Below are positions 9,981-18,662 of a DNA stretch of 64,000 bases, in pieces. Where the stretch lies: positions 2,126,501 through 2,190,500 of the forward strand of contig NZ_CP091430.1 of assembly GCF_024734895.1 (NCBI RefSeq), in the 5' to 3' direction. A program made the translations under genes and the position numbers. This stretch comes from Paenibacillus spongiae. Its GTDB lineage: Bacteria; Bacillota; Bacilli; Paenibacillales; Paenibacillaceae. The notes beneath the pieces are model-generated. The model had not been told where the DNA came from and ran no database searches. It saw nothing but the letters and a program-made list of their open reading frames with translations. Numbering within the stretch: position 1 is the first letter of the stretch; every line of letters starts with the position of its first letter.

Positions 9981-10994
9981 ATGAATGAACGTGATGAACT
10001 TGATTTGCAGCAGTTTTCGGCAGGAATCGATTTGGCGCTGGAAGCGAAGGAGCTGGCGGAATCCGGGGGTAATGGACCGATTCCTGGCGTCCTCTCGGAG
10101 GTATCGGACGAAGAAGGCATTAAGATTACTCGCCTTCAGGTTCAGAATGAGGAAGGCGCGCGGGCGCTAGGCAAGATGCCCGGCCATTACGTGACCTTCG
10201 AGGTGCCGGATCTGCGAAAGCTGGACACGGGGCTGCAGGACCGTGTCGCGACCAAGCTGGCACAGGAGTTCGAGTCCTTCTTGGACCGTATCGGAGTCGG
10301 CAAGAAGGCGAATGTCCTCATCGTCGGACTCGGCAACTGGAACGTTACGCCCGATGCGCTCGGTCCGCTGGTTGTGGAGAACGTAATGGTGACTCGGCAT
10401 TTCTTCGAGCTGATGCCGGATCAGGTGTCGCCGGGCTATCGCAGCGTTAGTGCCGTCGCTCCCGGCGTTCTGGGCATCACCGGGATCGAGTCCAGTGAAA
10501 TTGTACAGGGAATCGTGGACCGGGCAAAGCCGGAAGTCATCATCGCCATCGACGCCCTTGCCTCCAAGGCGCTCGAACGGGTGAACACGACGATTCAAAT
10601 TGCGGATACCGGCATACATCCCGGTTCGGGGATCGGCAACAAACGCCGAGGGCTCACGAAGGAGATCATGGGCATCCCCGTCATCGCGATCGGCGTTCCG
10701 ACAGTCGTGTATGCTTCTACCATCGTCAACAATACGATCGAGCTGATGCGAAGCCACGTTCAAGCGCAGAATGGCAATACGGATCAGATCTTCGGGCTGA
10801 TCAACAAGATGGAAGACAAGGATCGTCTGCAGCTTGTTCGCGAAGCTTTGGGGCCGCTCGGTTACGATCTTCTGGTCACTCCGAAGGAAATCGACCAGTT
10901 TATCGAGGACATCGCCAACATTATTGCGAGCGGCTTGAACGCAGGCTTGCACGATGCGGTCGATACTTCGAATGTGTCTGCGTATACACATTAA
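9981..10994 (+). CDS. gpr: Germination protease Gpr
   Basis: The 337-aa product is the GPR endopeptidase that degrades small acid-soluble spore proteins during germination. It is made as a zymogen in the forespore. Typical stretches are VLIVGLGNWNVTPDALGP, VSAVAPGVLGITGIE and the ADTGIHPGSGIGNKR segment. ATG 9981 is chosen; GGAAGGAG lies 11 bases upstream, and a TTG at 9975 is an alternative. The SigG-like promoter and the following strong terminator make it a monocistronic unit, with spoIIP next, as in Bacillus. Confidence 0.95.
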   Translation: MNERDELDLQQFSAGIDLALEAKELAESGGNGPIPGVLSEVSDEEGIKITRLQVQNEEGARALGKMPGHYVTFEVPDLRKLDTGLQDRVATKLAQEFESFLDRIGVGKKANVLIVGLGNWNVTPDALGPLVVENVMVTRHFFELMPDQVSPGYRSVSAVAPGVLGITGIESSEIVQGIVDRAKPEVIIAIDALASKALERVNTTIQIADTGIHPGSGIGNKRRGLTKEIMGIPVIAIGVPTVVYASTIVNNTIELMRSHVQAQNGNTDQIFGLINKMEDKDRLQLVREALGPLGYDLLVTPKEIDQFIEDIANIIASGLNAGLHDAVDTSNVSAYTH

Positions 10995-11015
10995 GATCGA
11001 TGCCATGCATGGACT

Positions 11016-11040
11016 GCTGCACCCGGGGTGCAGCTTTTTT
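11016..11040 (+). terminator. Rho-independent terminator after gpr
   Basis: GCTGCACC (11016-11023) and GGTGCAGC (11027-11034) form a perfect stem with a 3-base loop, followed by six T. Confidence 0.93.
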
Positions 11041-11162
11041 GTGTGCTTCCGGAGCAGAATCTAGTTTTCTATCAAATATGTTGTTCTATGAATTCGTTCT
11101 GTCCCATAGGTTAGTAGTAGCTAAGTATTGGCGAACGCTTATGGTTAGGGGGAACGAAAGGT

Positions 11163-12446
11163 ATGAAACAGGTTGTCGTGACATGGAACTTGGCTAAAGG
11201 GAGCCGGAATCTGCGCAAGCTGCTAGTAACGGGCCGTATGTTCGCGTTGTTGTCGCTAGGATCCATGATTATGGTTATCGTCATAGGCGTTGGTGCGATT
11301 GTGCAGCAGAAAGCTGCTTCCTCGCCCGTTTCTTCGATGAAAGGGTTCGCGGCCAACGTTTCGGGCGGGCTGTTCTCGGATATGCTTGCAATGGAGATGC
11401 CAGGCAGCGGCAGCAGCGAGCGGGAGACATCGATTTCCGGCAAGCAAGTGGGCGCATTCCTCGTTCGTCTGCTGACCGATATCAATCCGGATGATCCGAA
11501 GAGCTTGCTTGCGGGGGAATATCCCGGTTTGAAAACGGAAGATACGGTGCTTCTGCGTCCAGGCTCCGTGGCGGAGGAGTTTGTCGAGCCCGGGGATCAT
11601 GGCCCAATAGGTGCGGCCACCCAGAATGAAGACCAGTCCGGTCCAAGTTCGGACGGGTCGGGGCGGCCGGATCCCGGCGCAGGAGAAGATCGAAGCACGG
11701 ATGACGAAGGTTCGGCGGCACCGCCTGCCTCGCCGCCTTCTACTCCGCCTGCCGATAACCCGGCAAAGCCGGATACAGCCGCAAAGCCGACGACGGGCAA
11801 GGATAAAGTGGTTTTTATCTATCACTCTCATAACCGGGAATCGTGGTTTCCTGAACTGAAGAGCAGCGCGAAGGATCCTACCTCTTCGACGAAGAACATC
11901 ACCCTGCTCGGCAAACGGCTGAAGCTGAAGCTGGAGGAGGAGGGAGTCGGAGCGACGACCTCTTCGACCGATTATCCGACCGCGATAAAAAAATACAATT
12001 GGGCGCTATCCTATAAATATTCGAAAAATACGGTCAAGGAAGCGATGGCTTCGAACGATCGGCTGAAGTTTTTCTTCGATCTGCACCGCGATTCGCTTCG
12101 AAAGAAGAATACGACCATCACGATCGAGGGCAAGTCGTATGCCCGTGTCTACTTTGTAGTAGGCCAAGCGAATCCGAATTGGCGGAAAAACGAGAAGTTT
12201 GCAAGCAGCATTCACGACGCGCTGGAGAAGAAGTATCCGGGTCTGTCGAAAGGGATTCTAGGCAAGACGACCGCCAGCGGCAACGGGGAATACAACCAAT
12301 CGCTTGCGCCGGACAGCATCCTGATCGAAATCGGCGGTGTGGATAATACGCTGGAGGAATCGTACCGGACGATCGATGCGCTGGCCAAAGTGATTGCCGA
12401 TCTATATTGGGACGCGGAGAAGGTTAGCGAGCCGGTGGCGAGTTAA
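11163..12446 (+). CDS. spoIIP: Stage II sporulation protein P
   Basis: The 427-aa protein is the cell wall amidase/endopeptidase of the DMP engulfment complex (SpoIID, SpoIIM, SpoIIP), acting at the forespore septum. It has an N-terminal membrane anchor (about residues 20-45), a Pro/Ser/Asp-rich linker (about 145-210), and the SpoIIP catalytic domain from about residue 215. This domain carries the metal motif YHSHNRES (H221, E226), FFFDLHRDS and ILIEIGG. The ATG follows a GGGGGAACGAAAGG stretch. Its position between gpr and the yqxA-like gene is as in Bacillus. Confidence 0.94.
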   Translation: MKQVVVTWNLAKGSRNLRKLLVTGRMFALLSLGSMIMVIVIGVGAIVQQKAASSPVSSMKGFAANVSGGLFSDMLAMEMPGSGSSERETSISGKQVGAFLVRLLTDINPDDPKSLLAGEYPGLKTEDTVLLRPGSVAEEFVEPGDHGPIGAATQNEDQSGPSSDGSGRPDPGAGEDRSTDDEGSAAPPASPPSTPPADNPAKPDTAAKPTTGKDKVVFIYHSHNRESWFPELKSSAKDPTSSTKNITLLGKRLKLKLEEEGVGATTSSTDYPTAIKKYNWALSYKYSKNTVKEAMASNDRLKFFFDLHRDSLRKKNTTITIEGKSYARVYFVVGQANPNWRKNEKFASSIHDALEKKYPGLSKGILGKTTASGNGEYNQSLAPDSILIEIGGVDNTLEESYRTIDALAKVIADLYWDAEKVSEPVAS

Positions 12447-12487
12447 TAATCGAAGAAACGGGTTATCCCGGAAGGAGGAGCAAACGT

Positions 12488-12967
12488 ATGCGCCGTCAAT
12501 CTATGAAATGGGCATTTGTCGGAGGAATGGTCGTGCTTGTGGTTATGTTCGGCATCGATCTCGCGTCGAACGGAGTGGAACGGATATACGGACCGATGGA
12601 TAAAGGGACTGAATCGACGGTCGGCCGTCTCACATATGACGATGCCGGACAGGGCCGGAGCCGTGTCGAATCGGGCTTGTACGACGATGAGTATTATAAT
12701 GGCGATCTCCTTCCGGAGGAGCGGGATCTGAAGACGAACCGATCCGCACGCAGCGTCGAGGAAGCGGCCAAGCTGCGGGACCGGCATGGCGCCGATGAGG
12801 AAGCCTACGATAAGGAGCTGGATAACGACAGGCTGCCCGGCATACCGGATATGAGGGAGGATTCGACCGTGAACAAGCTGGCGGATGGGACGGCAGGCGT
12901 CCTTCAATCGCTGTCGAGCCAAGGCATCCGTTTCGTTGTTTCCTTCTTCGAATCGGTTACGGATTGA
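12488..12967 (+). CDS. YqxA-like protein (DUF3679 type)
   Basis: The 159-aa protein has one N-terminal membrane segment (about residues 7-25, WAFVGGMVVLVVMFGIDL) and a charged, Asp/Glu/Arg-rich extracytoplasmic part. In B. subtilis yqxA occupies the same place between spoIIP and lepA. Its function is not established. The ATG is preceded by GGAAGGAGCAAACGT, and the gene is 41 bases after spoIIP, so it is probably cotranscribed. The family call rests mainly on position, the anchor and size. Confidence 0.7.
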   Translation: MRRQSMKWAFVGGMVVLVVMFGIDLASNGVERIYGPMDKGTESTVGRLTYDDAGQGRSRVESGLYDDEYYNGDLLPEERDLKTNRSARSVEEAAKLRDRHGADEEAYDKELDNDRLPGIPDMREDSTVNKLADGTAGVLQSLSSQGIRFVVSFFESVTD

Positions 12968-12992
12968 TGGTCAACCCCCAAACTGATATAAT
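12964..12992 (+). promoter_or_regulatory. SigA-type promoter of lepA
   Basis: TTGATG (12964-12969), a 17-base spacer and a perfect TATAAT (12987-12992) lie 42 bases before the lepA start. The -35 overlaps the last codon of the upstream gene. Confidence 0.8.
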
Positions 12993-13034
12993 AAGTGGAA
13001 TGACTGGCAATTGAGCACTATGTGGGGGTTAAGC

Positions 13035-14852
13035 ATGGCGGACGTACGTGACCGACAAAAGAAAATCCGAAATTTTTCAATTATTGCCCATATCGATCAT
13101 GGCAAATCGACTTTAGCGGACCGGATCTTGGAGTACACCGGCGCTCTTTCCTCGAGGGAGATGCAGGCGCAGGTACTCGACAAAATGGATTTGGAACGCG
13201 AACGCGGCATCACGATTAAGCTGCAGGCCGTCCGGCTCGCCTATAAAGCGGACGACGGCGTAGAGTATATTTTGAATTTGATTGACACGCCCGGACACGT
13301 CGACTTTACGTACGAGGTGTCGCGCAGCCTTGCGGCATGCGAGGGAGCGCTGCTGGTCGTGGATGCTGCCCAGGGCATCGAAGCGCAGACGCTGGCGAAC
13401 GTCTATCTGGCGCTGGACAACAATCTGGAGATCGTACCTGTCGTTAACAAGATCGATCTGCCCAGCGCGGAGCCTGAACGGGTCAAGCAGGAGATCGAAG
13501 ACGTTATCGGATTGGATGCAAGCGATGCCGTCTTGGCTTCGGCCAAGGCGGGCATCGGCATCAAGGAAATATTGGAGCAGGTCGTCACGAAGATGCCTTC
13601 GCCGACCGGCGATCCGGATCAACCGCTGAAGGCGCTGATCTTCGACTCGCATTACGATGCATACAAAGGCGTCATCGTCTATGTGCGCGTTGTGGACGGC
13701 AGCATTAAAGCCGGCGATAAGATTCGCTTCATGGCAACCGCTGCCGAGGCGGAGGTCATCGAGGTCGGGGCGTTCCTGCCGCGGATGGCCATCATTGACG
13801 AGCTCTCCGTCGGAGATGTCGGGTTCATCGTGGCCGGCATTAAGAACGTGAAGGATACGCGAGTCGGGGATACGGTAACGTATGCGAAGAAACCGGCCCT
13901 CGAGCCGCTCCCCGGCTACCGGAAGAGCAATCCGATGGTATTCTGCGGGCTGTATCCGATCGAGACGCAGGATTATAACGATTTGCGCGAAGCGTTGGAG
14001 AAGCTGGAGCTTAACGACGCATCGCTGAGTTATGAGCCGGAGACATCGACGGCGCTTGGCTTCGGCTTCCGCTGCGGTTTTCTCGGCCTGCTGCATATGG
14101 AAATTATACAAGAGCGGATCGAACGGGAATTCAACATTCCGCTTATTACGACCGCGCCGAGCGTTATTTACCGCGTGACGCTTACGAACGGGGATATGAT
14201 CGAGATCGATAACCCTTCCAACTACCCGGAGGTCGGCAAAATCGAATTCGTCGAAGAGCCCTATGTTAAAGCGTCCATTATCGTGCCGAATGATTATGTC
14301 GGCGCCATTATGGAGCTCTGCCAGGGCAAACGCGGCGAGTTCGTCAACATGGAATATTTGGACACGAACCGCGTTACGATTACGTACGAGGTTCCGTTAT
14401 CCGAGATCGTCTATGACTTCTTCGATCAGCTGAAGTCGAGCACGAAGGGCTATGCCTCCTTCGACTATGAATTGACGGGCTACCGCCAGTCGAAGCTGGT
14501 GAAGCTGGACGTTATGCTCAACAACGAGCAGGTCGATGCGCTGTCCGTCATCGTCCATCGCGACCGTGCGTATCAACGCGGACGGATCATCTGCGAGAAG
14601 CTGAAGGAATTGATTCCGCGGCAGATGTTCGAGGTGCCTGTTCAGGCCTCGATCGGCACGAAGATTATCGCCCGCGAGACGGTCAAGGCGATGCGCAAGA
14701 ACGTATTGGCCAAATGCTACGGCGGCGATATCTCCCGGAAGCGGAAGCTGCTTGAGAAGCAGAAGGAAGGCAAGAAGCGGATGAAGCAGGTCGGTAACGT
14801 CGAGGTGCCGCAGGAAGCATTCATGGCGGTGCTGAAAATCGACGAGGATTAA
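13035..14852 (+). CDS. lepA: Elongation factor 4 (LepA)
   Basis: This 605-aa translational GTPase back-translocates ribosomes and supports translation under stress. G1 is AHIDHGKST (about residues 18-26), followed by the switch segment [20 protein letters not shown] and NKIDLPSA, then domains II-III, a LepA-specific domain and a basic C-terminus ([20 protein letters not shown]). ATG 13035 follows TGGGGGTT; a TTG at 13011 is in frame but lacks a ribosome site. A clear SigA promoter precedes it. Confidence 0.97.
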   Translation: MADVRDRQKKIRNFSIIAHIDHGKSTLADRILEYTGALSSREMQAQVLDKMDLERERGITIKLQAVRLAYKADDGVEYILNLIDTPGHVDFTYEVSRSLAACEGALLVVDAAQGIEAQTLANVYLALDNNLEIVPVVNKIDLPSAEPERVKQEIEDVIGLDASDAVLASAKAGIGIKEILEQVVTKMPSPTGDPDQPLKALIFDSHYDAYKGVIVYVRVVDGSIKAGDKIRFMATAAEAEVIEVGAFLPRMAIIDELSVGDVGFIVAGIKNVKDTRVGDTVTYAKKPALEPLPGYRKSNPMVFCGLYPIETQDYNDLREALEKLELNDASLSYEPETSTALGFGFRCGFLGLLHMEIIQERIEREFNIPLITTAPSVIYRVTLTNGDMIEIDNPSNYPEVGKIEFVEEPYVKASIIVPNDYVGAIMELCQGKRGEFVNMEYLDTNRVTITYEVPLSEIVYDFFDQLKSSTKGYASFDYELTGYRQSKLVKLDVMLNNEQVDALSVIVHRDRAYQRGRIICEKLKELIPRQMFEVPVQASIGTKIIARETVKAMRKNVLAKCYGGDISRKRKLLEKQKEGKKRMKQVGNVEVPQEAFMAVLKIDED

Positions 14853-14886
14853 TGTTACTATCCGCTCCATGCCGGATACGAAGGCG

Positions 14887-14916
14887 AAAAGGGTCACGTC
14901 ACGTGACCCTTTTCTC
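14887..14916 (+). terminator. Rho-independent terminator after lepA
   Basis: AAAAGGGTCACG and CGTGACCCTTTT form a near-perfect palindromic stem (14887-14913), followed by CTC. It could work in both directions. Confidence 0.85.
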
Positions 14917-14918
14917 AA

Positions 14919-14964
14919 CCTTATCGAAAATAAACATTTTAGAGGCATGCTTATTTCGATAAGG
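14919..14964. repeat. Inverted repeat between lepA and hemW
   Basis: CCTTATCGAAAATAA (14919-14933) pairs with TTATTTCGATAAGG (14951-14964), 14 base pairs with one bulged A and a 17-base loop. It follows the lepA terminator and has no T tract. The role is unknown. Confidence 0.6.
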
Positions 14965-15127
14965 ACTTAGGGAAGAAACGGCTGCGGCGCCAAGTATGGC
15001 GGGAGGCGTTACTTCTTCAATAATGGTTAAGTTACGTGAAGCTTTGCTTATATTTCAAGAAGAGAAGAAACTCATTTCGCCGCGAAGGGCGTCCGCCGTT
15101 TCATCTTGTGAAAAGAGGTAAGTTGTT

Positions 15128-16300
15128 ATGCTGCATCATGCGCCCCGTGCGTTATATATACACATTCCATTCTGCACCAACAAATGTCACTATTGCGACT
15201 TCAACTCCTATGTGCTGAAAGGCCAGCCGGTCGATGAATATTTGGACGCCTTGGAGCGGGAGATGGCGATGACCGCCGCTGCCATGCCGGCGGATGAAAT
15301 TCGCACCGTATTTGTCGGCGGAGGTACGCCGACGGTGCTGACTCCGCCGCAGATGGAACGTTTTCTGCAATCGGTCAAACGGCATTTCCCCATTGCGCCT
15401 GAAGCGGAGTTTTCGATGGAAGCGAATCCGGGGACAACCGACGTAGATAAGCTTGCGGCCATGCGGGCGGGGGGCGTAAACCGGATCAGCTTCGGCGTAC
15501 AGTCCTTCGATAATGCCTTGCTGGAGCGAATCGGCCGGATCCATAACGTGGATGACGTGTACCGCAGCATCGAGAATGCGCGTCATGTCGGGTTCGATAA
15601 TTTATCGATCGATTTAATGTTCGGTTTGCCGGGACAGTCCGTCGAGACGCTGTCCGACAGCGTGAGCCGCGCCCTGGCGCTGGACCTTCCGCATTATTCC
15701 CTTTATGGATTGAAGGTGGAGGAGAATACGCTGTTCCACGTTCTGTATGAACGCAACGAGCTTACGCTTCCGCCGGAGGATGACGAGCTTGCCATGTACA
15801 TGCTGCTCATTGACCGGCTGAAAGCGGCCGGTTATGTCCATTATGAAATAAGCAACTTCGCCAAGCCGGGCTTCGAGAGCCGCCATAATACAACTTACTG
15901 GCGGAATGAGTCCTATTATGGGGTTGGAGCTGGAGCGCATGGCTATGCGAAGGATCAGCGGCATATTAACGTCAAAGGAATTAAGCCATATATGGAAGCA
16001 GCGCTTGCCGGCCTTCCGCGTTTGGAAACCTCGACCGTAACGGAAGAAGAGGCGATGGAGGATTTCATGATGGTAGGCCTTCGACTGCTCCGCGGCGTCA
16101 CCAATAAGGACTACGCAGCCCAGTTCGGCGGCCGACTCATGGAGGACCGGTTCGGAGAGCAGCTGCGTAAGCTTCTCGATGAAGGGCTGCTCGAACGCAC
16201 CGGAGGCGACGGGATTGATGGCGGCTATAAATTATCGGACAAAGGGATCCCGCTCGGCAACGAGGTTTTCGGCGCATTTATTAGTATAGCTGCCGATTAA
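15128..16300 (+). CDS. hemW: HemW, heme chaperone / radical SAM protein
   Basis: The 390-aa protein belongs to the HemN-like radical SAM family. The iron-sulfur cluster cysteines are C16, C20 and C23 in FCTNKCHYC, followed by the glycine-rich SAM motif VFVGGGTPT. The spacing and the truncated C-terminus fit HemW, which inserts heme into respiratory enzymes, rather than the coproporphyrinogen oxidase HemN. The ATG follows AGAGGTAAG. In Bacillus the order is lepA, hemW, hrcA; here a DinB gene, an acetyltransferase gene and a prophage lie before hrcA. Confidence 0.94.
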   Translation: MLHHAPRALYIHIPFCTNKCHYCDFNSYVLKGQPVDEYLDALEREMAMTAAAMPADEIRTVFVGGGTPTVLTPPQMERFLQSVKRHFPIAPEAEFSMEANPGTTDVDKLAAMRAGGVNRISFGVQSFDNALLERIGRIHNVDDVYRSIENARHVGFDNLSIDLMFGLPGQSVETLSDSVSRALALDLPHYSLYGLKVEENTLFHVLYERNELTLPPEDDELAMYMLLIDRLKAAGYVHYEISNFAKPGFESRHNTTYWRNESYYGVGAGAHGYAKDQRHINVKGIKPYMEAALAGLPRLETSTVTEEEAMEDFMMVGLRLLRGVTNKDYAAQFGGRLMEDRFGEQLRKLLDEGLLERTGGDGIDGGYKLSDKGIPLGNEVFGAFISIAAD

Positions 16301-16331
16301 TCACGATGATTTAATAGATGTCCATGAATGC

Positions 16332-16365
16332 AAACAAGCGGCCGGCTTCGGTCGCTTGTTTTGGT
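16332..16365. terminator. Bidirectional terminator between hemW and the DinB-family gene
   Basis: AAACAAGCGGCC (16332-16343) pairs with GGTCGCTTGTTT (16350-16361) with one G-U pair and a 6-base loop. A and T runs serve both convergent genes. Confidence 0.85.
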
Positions 16366-16395
16366 ATATGCGTTTGAAACCGCATGGCACGTGTA

Positions 16396-16968
16396 TTATT
16401 GATTCGGTTCATGTTTATCGAGCATCTTGTTATTGAAGGAAGCCGATCCGCCTTTAGGGATACTGAGCGTCTGCCATTCAGCAGACCGGAATGCCTTGGC
16501 GACATAGACCAGCTGACCGACATGATAGCCATAATGGGAAATTTGCCTATGAATCGCTTGAATCACGGTATGGGCTTCTCCGCGAATCGAAACCGTGCGC
16601 AGCAGGTCGACAGGCGTCAGCCCTTCCAGCGCGGTGAACAAGGCGCCCCAGCCCTCTTCCCAACGCCGGAGCAGCTCTTTGCTGGTGGCGTTGTCATGGC
16701 TGAATTCCCCATCCCGGTTCCGGGTGGGCTTCTCGCCGTCGCTCGTCAGAAAGTCGGTCCATCGCGACAGCATGTTGCCATATAGATGGTTCACGATAAT
16801 GGCGATGCTGTTCGACTCCGGCTCCGGTACGTAATAATAGCCTTCCTCAGGCAGCTGCTTAAGCGCCTTGTCGCCGAGCTTCTTCTGGCCGCGGAAGTCT
16901 TGCAGCGATAACGTGAGGACGTGCTCGGCAAGATTTTGTTCCATTCCAGCTTCATATGTACTCGTCAT
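16396..16968 (-). CDS. DinB/DUF1572-family protein
   Basis: The 190-aa protein shows the four-helix DinB fold pattern with the metal-binding histidines expected in the IVNHLYGNM, HTVIQAIHRQISHYGYHVGQ region. Proteins of this class (YfiT/DinB/DUF1572) include thiol transferases and many of unknown activity; no specific substrate can be deduced. It is on the minus strand, starts at 16968 after AAGGAGCG, and is convergent with hemW. The gene lies outside the prophage and interrupts the usual hemW-hrcA order. Confidence 0.8.
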   Translation of the reverse strand: MTSTYEAGMEQNLAEHVLTLSLQDFRGQKKLGDKALKQLPEEGYYYVPEPESNSIAIIVNHLYGNMLSRWTDFLTSDGEKPTRNRDGEFSHDNATSKELLRRWEEGWGALFTALEGLTPVDLLRTVSIRGEAHTVIQAIHRQISHYGYHVGQLVYVAKAFRSAEWQTLSIPKGGSASFNNKMLDKHEPNQ

Positions 16969-17055
16969 AGTATCACGCTCCTTTATATGTAAATCATACC
17001 GCGACTGTCACCTGGCGGGAAAGTCAAATGTTTCTATCGCCGTGATAAAAACCAC

Positions 17056-17090
17056 TTGTGTACTCATGCGTCCTGATGTATATTTATACA
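17056..17090 (+). promoter_or_regulatory. Promoter and candidate ArgR box of the ArgA-like gene
   Basis: TTGTGT (17056-17061), a 17-base spacer and TATATT (17079-17084) form a SigA-like promoter. The perfect palindrome TGTATATTTATACA (17077-17090) overlaps the -10 box and resembles the ARG box bound by ArgR/AhrC. This agrees with the arginine-pathway prediction for the gene. Confidence 0.6.
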
Positions 17091-17131
17091 ATAATAATGG
17101 TTGGTTACATCTAGGTGGAGGCGAGGGTAAG

Positions 17132-17593
17132 ATGCAGGCGGTATGCAGAAGTGCGACGCTGGAAGACGTCGAAATATTATATACACTAATACAAGGTTAT
17201 GCAGAGAAAGGAATTATGCTGCCGCGCTCGCGTCACGCTCTGGAACGCCAAATCGATACGTTCGTTGTTGCGGAAGTAAATAATGAGGTCGTAGGCTGCG
17301 GATCGCTATGCAAGCTGGGAACGGATCTCGTCGAAATCCGTTCGCTCGGCATTTCCGACGGCTATAAGGGGCTTGGGATCGGCAGCAAGCTCGTCGACTT
17401 TCTAATAGAAATGGCCAAAGAGCAGCAAATTCTGAAGGTGATGGCGTTAACGTACGAGGTTACATTTTTCAAGAAGAACGGCTTCGCGGTCGTGGACAAG
17501 GAGATTTTCCCCGAGAAGGTCTGGACCGACTGCGTCAACTGTCCGAAGCAGGAATGCTGCGACGAAATAGCGGTGCTCAAAATGCTGAACTGA
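17132..17593 (+). CDS. ArgA-like GNAT acetyltransferase (N-acetylglutamate synthase type)
   Basis: The 153-aa single-domain GNAT protein has the acetyl-CoA loop YKGLGIGSKL and ends with the motif VWTDCVNCPKQECCDEIAV. That ending is typical of short ArgA-like proteins, which acetylate glutamate at the first step of arginine synthesis. Start ATG 17132 follows GGAGGCGAGGG; longer upstream reading is not supported. The promoter overlaps a probable ArgR box. Its last 85 bases are the left half of the prophage repeat; the coding sequence remains complete after integration. A duplicate of its tail lies at 57587-57671. Confidence 0.8.
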   Translation: MQAVCRSATLEDVEILYTLIQGYAEKGIMLPRSRHALERQIDTFVVAEVNNEVVGCGSLCKLGTDLVEIRSLGISDGYKGLGIGSKLVDFLIEMAKEQQILKVMALTYEVTFFKKNGFAVVDKEIFPEKVWTDCVNCPKQECCDEIAVLKMLN

Positions 17594-17616
17594 CTTGACA
17601 ATCGTCGAGTTGGTTT
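17509..17616 (+). repeat. attL: 108-bp direct repeat, left copy
   Basis: It is identical to 57587-57694. It contains the last 85 bases of the acetyltransferase gene, its stop codon and 23 bases beyond. An imperfect 28-bp dyad at 17588-17615 around TTGACAATCGTCGA resembles tyrosine recombinase core sites, so crossover is probably there. Confidence 0.95.
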
Positions 17617-17618
17617 TT

Positions 17619-17646
17619 GAAACCCGCATAGATACTGGGTTTTTCG
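17619..17646 (+). terminator. Weak terminator at the left prophage end
   Basis: AAACCC (17620-17625) pairs with GGGTTT (17637-17642), followed by further T. It may end transcripts from the acetyltransferase gene at the phage border. Confidence 0.5.
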
Positions 17647-17690
17647 TTAAAACAGTATAGTCGTTACACTAAAACTGCTATCTGCAGACT

Positions 17691-17706
17691 TGATCACTAT
17701 ATCATT
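17691..17706 (+). promoter_or_regulatory. Candidate integrase arm-type site, left
   Basis: TGATCACTATATCATT matches TGACCACTATATAATT at 57529-57544 in 14 of 16 positions. A third, inverted copy is at 57560-57574. Copies near both ends suit arm-type sites of the integrase. Confidence 0.5.
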
Positions 17707-17738
17707 AGGGCACAATCCTTAAATGAGGAGTGGTCTTT

Positions 17739-18662
17739 TTGTTATTAAAATTTGCTATAAAGGATTATTTGGCGGAGAAGGAGTATAACAATCTTAGTGA
17801 TCAAACTATTGAGACCTATGCTACGACACTTAATGAGTTTCAGGCATTTTGTGCAGCGCAGGAAGTTGTTGATGTAGATGATGTTAGTTCAACGCTGATT
17901 AAATCGTACTTACTTCATTGCCAGAAAGAAAGAGGTAATAACGCAACCACACGTAATGGCAAGTTCCGACGAATTAAGATCTTCTTCAATTATCTAGAAA
18001 ATGAAGAGATTATTGATGCGAAGAAGAGTCCGATCCGCAAACTGTCCTATGTACGAGAAGACATTAAGATTGAGGCGTTCACCGATTATCAAATCAATCA
18101 GATGCTCAATTATTTTCGACGTGTCAGAAATCGAGGACGTACATTTAGATACTACCGGGACTACAGCATTGTTATCTTTTTACTTGGGACAGGTATTCGC
18201 TTAGGGGAATTGGTTAATTTAAAGTGGAATGATATTAACTTTAAAACTCAAGTGGTGACTGTGTGGGGAAAGAAACGGGAGCAATCCTCTATCCCCATTA
18301 CAAACAAACTTGCCAAGGAGTTAGCAGAGTATAAGGCGTTCTCTGAACAATACTTCGGGAAGCTCAGCGAATATGTCTTCCCAAGTGAGACTACTAATAA
18401 GCAGATGACAGTTGAAGGTGTAAAATCAATGTTCCAAAGGCTGAAGGTTGCAATGAATTTTAGCGATGTTAGACTATCAGCACATACATTTAGACATACA
18501 TTTGCACATCGTTGCCTAATGGCTGGAATGGATATATTTTCACTTCAAAAAATGTTACGACATAGTAATCTTGCTATGACTCAAAAATATTTGAGCATTT
18601 GGGGTACGGCTCTTAAGTCGCAAAATGATTTATATAACCCGTTGAATGACATACAACTTTAG
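17739..18662 (+). CDS. int: Tyrosine recombinase (phage integrase)
   Basis: This 307-aa enzyme has the XerC/XerD-like architecture: an N-terminal SAM-like core-binding domain (about residues 1-85) and a C-terminal catalytic domain. The catalytic residues are visible: R154 in GTGIRLGEL, K178, H249 and R252 in HTFRH, H275 in LRHSN, and the nucleophile Y284 in QKYLSI. TTG 17739 is chosen because GAGGAG lies 8 bases upstream. It lacks an extra N-terminal arm-binding domain of obvious size. It sits 123 bases inside attL and should catalyse insertion and excision at the 108-bp repeat. Confidence 0.93.
   Translation: MLLKFAIKDYLAEKEYNNLSDQTIETYATTLNEFQAFCAAQEVVDVDDVSSTLIKSYLLHCQKERGNNATTRNGKFRRIKIFFNYLENEEIIDAKKSPIRKLSYVREDIKIEAFTDYQINQMLNYFRRVRNRGRTFRYYRDYSIVIFLLGTGIRLGELVNLKWNDINFKTQVVTVWGKKREQSSIPITNKLAKELAEYKAFSEQYFGKLSEYVFPSETTNKQMTVEGVKSMFQRLKVAMNFSDVRLSAHTFRHTFAHRCLMAGMDIFSLQKMLRHSNLAMTQKYLSIWGTALKSQNDLYNPLNDIQL

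Noticed and set aside
15049-15127. Leader of hemW considered as a T-box or other riboswitch
   Set aside because: No T-box sequence, no aptamer-like conserved core and no terminator/antiterminator pair is visible.
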